Below are positions 58,538-64,000 of a stretch of DNA of 64,000 nucleotides, in pieces. A program made the translations under genes and the position numbers. Where the stretch lies: assembly GCA_002286855.1 (NCBI GenBank), contig NRSV01000002.1, positions 554,152 through 618,151 on the forward strand. The letters are read 5' to 3'. The stretch is from Bipolaris cookei (taxonomy: Eukaryota; Ascomycota; Dothideomycetes; Pleosporales; Pleosporaceae). Under the pieces are notes generated by a model. That model was not told where the DNA came from, made no database searches, and saw only the letters and a list, made by a program, of their open reading frames with translations. Within the stretch, counting starts at the first letter, position 1. The number at the start of each line of letters is the position of its first letter.

Positions 58538-60051
58538 TCACTTGGTCACGTCTTTGTCGATACCGTCAATGTCCTTGACCCTGCTATCTGTAATGCCATC
58601 TGTGGCCTGTTGTGACGCGTCATCCACTGCATCCCTTACAGCTTTTGCGACATCTTCAACGTGTTGCGAACCACTCTCGAGGGCATCCTGAGCCGTGCGT
58701 GATGCTTTCTCTGCTACTTTGGCACCTTTTGGATAGACATTTGCAACTTGCTCCTTGCCTTTCTCTACAATATCCTTGGCCGATTTGGTCACATTCTCAG
58801 CAGCTTCAATACCCTTATCCTTGCTGTGGATATACATGTCTTGTACACCCTCCGAGGCAGACTTTGCGATTTCTTTCGGACCGGGATACTTGCGCAGAGC
58901 CTTTTGCAGCGTGTAATACAGGCTAATGATGACTGAATGGATATGGTCTTTCATCAGCATAGTGATGCCGTGAGAGAAGAAGCCTTTGAGCACTTCAGCG
59001 CCCAGGCCTTCGTACAGGGCTCTTATGCCTTCAGTCCGTGCGATCCGGAAGATAGTGCTGAATACAGTTCGCTGTCTGGCTTGTAGAGCTCTTGATTTGA
59101 CAGGCTCCTCAGACTTCTCTCTATCTGAAGTTTCTCCACTGCCTGATAGAGGCTTCTGTGCAGACACTTGCGCTCGTGCCTTTGCGAGACTAAATGGATA
59201 CGTCACGGTCGAGGCCAAGGCCTTGCTAATCGCTGCAAGGAGGAAAGTTAAACGTCCACCAGGATCGCTGCGCTTCGTCCTCGGTACTACCAATCGCAGC
59301 AGAGCCTTGTGTAGCAGCATCGTGATAGAAGGGTTTAGCGTTAGGATTAGGCTGGCTGAGTATCCTGACCAAAAGCCCTGTATGCCCTTCCCACGCCAGA
59401 TTTCAGATGCAATATCCTTGGTGCTCAGCCGAGAAAGCGGGTCGATCGTAGAGTCCTGATTCATCATGGCGGCTGTCTGCTTGCGTGTCACGACTTGCTG
59501 AAGAGGTGTGCTGATCAGCTTGGAGAATGCGCCTGCGAGTACGCCAACGCCAATCTCCTCCAAGGCTGGCAGATTATGGCTGCTGCCTCGCGCACTAAGT
59601 CTCTTTTCGCGCACATATGAGTACGCTAGAAAGAACAGGAAGCTATCCACGACACCCTTGAATGTTTCATGGACACAACCACTGTAGAAAGCCTTCAAGC
59701 CACCCTCTCTTTCGTACACCTTGAGAAAGGCATCAGCAACACCATCGTAGTGGGGATGCTTCTTGCTATGCTGTAGCTGCCGTTGGACTTGAAGACGTGT
59801 TACGATCAAATCCACAGGATACGTTATGAGTTTTGATATCGCGGATCCTAGAGCGCCAGAAGTCGCATGGCCGAGAGCTGGCAGTGCAGGGCCGATAGCG
59901 TGGTGGGTGTTGTTTTCTTGCGACACGTGGTAGAGCGTGAAGGCATCCTAAGGCCCGGCATTAGTTCATGCACGACACTGTACAGACTAGACGCGCTTAC
60001 CAGCTGCGAGTTGTAGATGAAGTTTATCTTGTCTGGGCTATTGTCTGCCAT
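58538..60051 (-). CDS. SLC25 carrier, peroxisomal PMP47/ANT1-like, with long C-terminal tail
   Basis: Two exons (60001-60051 and 58538-59947) encode 486 residues. The 53-nt intron lies after MADNSPDKINFIYNSQL. Three carrier repeats are visible through their PX(D/E)XX(K/R)-like signatures: YPVDLIVTRLQVQ, TPLQQVVTRKQ and YPFSLAKARAQ, with GLKAFYSGC, GIQGFWSGY and GIRALYEGL closing each repeat. The arrangement and weakened second and third signatures resemble the peroxisomal adenine-nucleotide carriers (SLC25A17/PMP47/Ant1); a mitochondrial carrier remains possible. Unusual is a charged tail of about 125 residues after residue 360, with repeating Ala/Lys/Asp motifs (ENVTKSAKDIVEKGKEQV, EKASRTAQDALESGSQHVED), like an amphipathic LEA-type helix. 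The start ATG 60051 is preferred because it restores a continuous N-terminus through the intron. Confidence 0.85.
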
Positions 60052-61063
60052 GTTGACTATAGAGAGGCAGAAGTTGACAAAATGATGCGAGAGCAGTAAC
60101 TAAGCACCATAAACGCGGGGAAATCAGTAGCCCTCTTGCGGAAACGAGTCCGCATGGCGTTGGTCGTGTCACCAGTTGGCGACGTCATTTGGAAGCGTTG
60201 ACGTTCGGATGAGGCCAGAGCTTCAGCAGATAGCCGAGCTAGCTTTGGGGAGGGATTCGCTTGTGAAAACCTCCTTCTGACAGATGTGCCATAACAACAC
60301 CACACAAACACCAACCTCTGCAGTTGACTCGCGTCTTGCGCGCGAGTCTACGAATATGCCTTGCTCAATCTAGTAAGGCACTTTGGAATGTTTGCTGGGT
60401 ATACAGTGCGTACTGTAGAGTACTGGGTCTGCAATACATCGACGCGTGATGCAGCATGATACCGTCCAATTCTGCTGGAAGAAACACAATAGCGGATTCC
60501 AAGAGCAGTCATAAAAAACGGAGTACTCAAAGGGACTGCGAGAACTCTTCAAGGGTATTGATCACAGTTCAAAGTATCCTCCAAAAGTAAGCAGGGCTGG
60601 TGGTTGAGAAAAGGTGGAAAGACTCGTTCGCGAGGAGGACATCCATTGTTTCACCGCTGGCTACATTACGAAATACTATGTGTTTCTTCTGTCATAACTC
60701 ATAGGAGAGGTTATCTGAAGAGACGTGCTCAAGGCAATGATGAATGATACAGTGATCATGTCTCTTCGTTCACTAAGAGTATGCTGCATGAATCACTTTT
60801 TTTATATATAGTTGTGAGACACTAACTCTGCGCCCACACCCTTACGTACCTAGCACTGCGTACAAAAAAATTCATTAGTGCCGCTAATACATCATCTAGC
60901 TTTACAGTTTCTATACGGCGTGCGAAAGGGGGGTAGAGATGTCGTTTTCCGTTCATATGGCAGTGCCAAGCAACACATCAATAGCGTTACGTGAGCCCTC
61001 AACAGGTAGTATTAGCTCATTGTCTACGTTTGGAAATATAAAATAAAAAAACAGAATACTAGT
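60052..61063. other. intergenic upstream of carrier gene and 5S rRNA, no gene seen
   Basis: About 1 kb, AT-rich from 60.7 kb on (TTTTTATATATA near 60800). No supported coding sequence. Confidence 0.5.
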
Positions 61064-61182
61064 ACATACGACCATTGGAAACTGAGAATTAGGCATCCCG
61101 TCCGATCTGCCCTATACAAGCAGTTTACCGGCGGATTAGTAGTTAGGTGGGTGACCACTGGCGAATCCCCGCTGTCGTATGT
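61064..61182 (+). rRNA. 5S ribosomal RNA
   Basis: 119 nt. The ends pair as a 5S acceptor stem: ACATACGAC at 61064 with GTCGTATGT at the 3' end. Internal segments match the eukaryotic 5S pattern: CATCCCGTCCGATCTGC (helix II/III loop), GCGGATTAGTAGTTAGGTGG, GTGACCACTGGCGAATCCCC (helices IV/V). A T-run follows at once. Like other filamentous ascomycetes, the 5S gene is a single dispersed copy between protein genes rather than part of an rDNA repeat. Bases 61160-61175 vary between copies in fungi, so I cannot say if this is the main variant. Confidence 0.93.
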
Positions 61183-61186
61183 TTTT
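61182..61186 (+). terminator. RNA polymerase III terminator
   Basis: TTTTT directly after the 5S rRNA 3' end, the standard Pol III stop signal. Confidence 0.8.
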
Positions 61187-62027
61187 GATTTTGTGACATT
61201 CTTTTACTTTTTGCTCGCTCTGCGCAAGTCACGTGAAAAGATCTTAGCATCAACCTATTACTAACAGACAAAATCAATCTTGGCTCTTATAGACCTGCAC
61301 ACCCTAAAACCTACATAAAATGTCTGGTAAAGCTAGTATCTACCTCCTCCAACTCTTATTTTCTAAATTGAGCCTCTGTAGCGTATGCAAAACGCGTGTA
61401 AAGTTGGTGCTTTTTATACGTGCGCAGTTATTTGTCTATCCATAGGACTCTTGGCGTACGTAGCCGTGGCCATCCCAAAGACCTCGAACAAGGCAGCCTG
61501 TGCCAATCCCCTGGCATATAGTCTATTGAACCACTTTCACAGGCTATACAACGCTGGTCGCGTCCATGGAAAGCATATGAGAATTCCCTCTTAACCATAT
61601 TGAGTTATATGCCTGGCCAAGGCCATGCATGCGCCGCCAATTCAGCCGTCCAACGTCACGATTGGTTGGCACTGCGATTCAGGCAGTAGGTCGTTACTGT
61701 GTATCTCCTACTAAGTCCGTAACAAGCGCATAGCTGTGGCTTTAATGATTCTGGATCTACTATCCTATGATGACGGTTGGTCCCACGGCACAGCATGACG
61801 AGGTGGGCTGAGGCGTGCAGAGGCTGTGCAATCTTCAGGCGCCCAACACCATGACCAGCCTGCTGAGATGTGGATCGGTAAGAACGGCAGTGAATGTAGA
61901 CATGTATAAAGTGTATGGCTGCTACAACATGTGCTTTGATAAGAACAGTGTGCTCTCAAGCAAATTAAAACACTTCCAATATAAATCCTAAATACTAACC
62001 TAAATCGCAACTTGCAAGATAACACAA
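61187..62027. other. intergenic, no gene seen
   Basis: A short frame at 61385-61594 with a hydrophobic stretch (VGAFYTCAVICLSIGLLAYVAVA) starts with ATG but has no family or splice support; I leave it uncalled. Confidence 0.4.
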
Positions 62028-62611
62028 ATGGGCATTCCAACAACACCCACAGAAGCCGCACCAGCATACGACGATGTAATCAACAACCGCCCCATAAATC
62101 GATATATGCCATCTAGCTCACTATCCGGCGTACGTTCTATCCCTCTTTCCCCCAGCCTTACATACCCGTCTGTATCAACCACAGCAAAAAGACAGTTCAA
62201 AATTCTAACCAGCACACCCCCCAGTACACCGTCATCCCCCAATCCGATGATGCCGACCAACCCTCCTTCACCAGGGAAACCTCGGACATCGAACACAATG
62301 CCCAGAGCCACAAACACGCCACCAAATTCCCTCCCCCTCCTTCACAGCAACAACAGCAGCAGCAACCAGAAACCTTTGCCCAAACAATAACCAAACAGCT
62401 TCTTCCCCAACCAGACTCACAACACAAGCACTGCACCGTGTGCGACGAGCAGGTTCATACTGCAGCAAGGCAGAAAAGAGAGAGCGAAAGGTACTGCTGC
62501 AACATGGTTGCTGTGACATTTATTACGCTGTTCATGTGCGGGATGGTGTTGGGTGTTGCGATTGTGAATGCGAGTGCGAGGAGGAATAAGGAGTTGAATG
62601 GCGGTATTTAA
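62028..62611 (+). CDS. small membrane protein with CxxC motif and C-terminal transmembrane helix
   Basis: Two exons (62028-62129, 62225-62611) encode 162 residues. The 95-nt intron (GTACGT...CCCCCAG) is in phase. I do not recognise a family. Visible features: a Pro-rich start with PAYDD (a PPxY-like context), a poly-Gln run near residues 68-76, a Cys/His group HKHCTVCDEQVH, paired Cys (RYCCNM), and a hydrophobic helix VAVTFITLFMCGMVLGVAIV at about 130-150, followed by a short basic end (ASARRNKELNGGI). The layout, cysteines beside a hydrophobic helix, resembles LITAF-type or tail-anchored proteins but lacks the second CxxC. It sits convergently to RPN6, 300 bp away. Confidence 0.65.
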
Positions 62612-62911
62612 TCTTCCTTTTTTCTTCTTTTTTTTTCCGGGATAGGTGGATTTTGTGACACGATTAGTTAATGTTGAGATTTGATATGGAGGCGTAAAGG
62701 GGTGGTATGATTAACATGGAGTCGGGTGTTACGAGTCTGCAACATAAACACCCACCGTTAGAGGTTCACAGAAATAGTACGGGGTATCGTTCAAATCATG
62801 TTTTGTCATTAATAGTTAGTCACATTGAATTCTGAGCATGCTTGAGCTTCTATGCTTCTATTTTACATAGCTTGATTGCGTCTGACGTTCCCACCTCTCG
62901 CAGCCGACATT

Positions 62912-64000
62912 CTACTCTAACAAAGAGGCTTGGTTGGTGTACAGCACGTCAACAACATTGCTCAGCTTCTCAAGAGTGGCGAGGGCAGCATCGTATCCCT
63001 GATCGCGTTCCGACTCGTCGTAGACGATAAGACATCCAGCGCCCTGGTCCAGCACTCCAATAATGACCTTGTCAAGGATCATCTGGGAGAGCTTTCGCTC
63101 CACCTGTATTGTGTCTAGCCCAACCATCTTGGCGACATGGTCGATTTCGACCCGGCTAAAGGGCTCGATGACCTTGATGAGGTTCTGCTCCAGCATGTTG
63201 TCATACAGGCGGCGAAGATGAGATGTAATGAATCGGTCGCTGCCAAGCTGTTGGCGGTAGTCGGTCAAGGCGGTTTCGTACTCCTCTAGACTGCGGTTCG
63301 TGTGTGCTCGGGCTACAGCCTTCATGGCCTCTAATCGCTTGCCGGCATACTTGACAGCGTGCTTCGAGGTCATGAGTGATGTCACATCGTCTCCGAGGTT
63401 GAGCATGATCTTGCAGAGCAGCATATACTGCAATGCTGATGTTGCTTTTTGGTCCTCATCCTGTGAGTGGTATCCCTCCATTGCTTCGATGAAGTAGGAG
63501 AAGGCTGTGTTGAAGTCGCCGTCCTCGGCATGTAGCATGCCACTCTGCATGTCCAGTCCGGCCTGCAACAGAGGTGGGGTATAGACTGAGGCGGCCGATG
63601 TTCGGGCGGATGTGAGAGCAGCACGGCCCTTGGGTATGTTGCCCAATGCATGATAGACACGCGATTCTAACAGCTGCACCTCGACTAAGACCAGCTTGTC
63701 GTCTAGGCGCTTCAGCTCCTTGAGCAGACTGTTAATGAGCGTCAGGGCGTCGTAGTAGGACTGCTTCTGCATGTACAGGGCGACAAGTCGGGTCTCGAGA
63801 TTTTGCCGTAAGAAGCCTCTCCGCTCTGAGACGGCCCACTCTATGCATGATTTGGTGACGGCGATCTGGATGTCGGTGGTGTTTGGTATGGTCGTAAAGA
63901 GGTCGAGCAGCTGTCGGACTGTGCTGTGTTAGTCATTGGCCTCCGGACCAGCGTATGGAGATGGATGCATACCCAGTTTGGATGTCTTCGCTTTCGCAAA
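62912..64000 (-). CDS. RPN6: 26S proteasome lid subunit RPN6 (partial, 5' end outside window)
   Basis: Minus strand. Exons seen: 62912-63918 and 63973 to beyond 64000, with a 54-nt GT-AG intron. The visible 345 residues run FAKAKTSKLVRQLLDLFTTI to a stop at 62912. RPN6/PSMD11 features: KSCIEWAVSERRGFLRQNLE, RLVALYMQKQSYYDALTLIN, AYTPPLL-like SVYTPPLLQAGLDMQSG, then the PCI domain (LGSDRFITSHLRRLYDNMLE, IKVIEPFSRVEIDHVAKMVG, VERKLSQMILDKVIIGVLDQ). RPN6 braces the proteasome lid to the core particle. The N-terminus is lost only because the window ends. The C-terminus is complete. Confidence 0.95.

Noticed and set aside
61385..61594. 69-codon frame with a hydrophobic stretch
   Set aside because: Could be a small membrane protein, but there is no supporting context, so it is left uncalled.

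Overview
The window is nuclear DNA of a filamentous ascomycete (Pezizomycotina). The evidence is short 46-90 nt GT-AG introns, a HEX1 Woronin-body protein ending in SRL, a StuA APSES regulator, a dispersed single 5S rRNA gene, and fungal copia and pogo/Fot1-type transposons. Gene style and element types fit a dothideomycete, perhaps Pleosporales, but I cannot prove the lineage from the sequence alone.

Layout. 0.4-4.2 kb: perilipin-like lipid-droplet protein, then divergently transcribed RPL27 (-) and SOF1 (+). 4.5-15.6 kb: an accessory-looking island holding a broken HAD hydrolase, an intact secreted BBE-type FAD oxidase, a broken 2EXR-like gene, a decayed Ty1/copia element with unusual Cys-rich clusters, and a near-intact pogo/Fot1-type DNA transposon. 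15.6-24.6 kb: about 9 kb with no convincing gene, leading into stuA (+). 28.4-30.5 kb: fimbrin (+). 32.4-34.6 kb: hex1 (-). 34.6-38.9 kb: repeat-rich non-coding DNA with an assembly gap (one N) and a false duplication. 39-40.4 kb: CCDC47/DUF1682 ER protein (-). 41.8-44.4 kb: mitochondrial PPR-like protein (+). 44.6-45.2 kb: ABM-like protein (-). 46.2-53.3 kb: acetyl-CoA carboxylase ACC1 (-). 55.8-57.7 kb: nudE (-). 58.5-60.1 kb: SLC25 carrier (-). 61.1 kb: 5S rRNA (+). 62.0-62.6 kb: small single-pass membrane protein (+). 62.9-64 kb: 3' part of the proteasome subunit RPN6 (-), running off the right edge.

Most genes are unlinked housekeeping functions: translation and ribosome assembly (RPL27, SOF1, 5S), lipid synthesis and storage (ACC1, perilipin), cytoskeleton and nuclear movement (fimbrin, NudE), organelle biology (HEX1, carrier, PPR, CCDC47) and proteolysis (RPN6). 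They do not form a cluster. The most unusual signals are two AUG-free leaders that stay open in frame with the downstream protein (hex1 and stuA), the zinc-cluster-like region in the copia element, and the decay concentrated between 4.5 and 15.6 kb.
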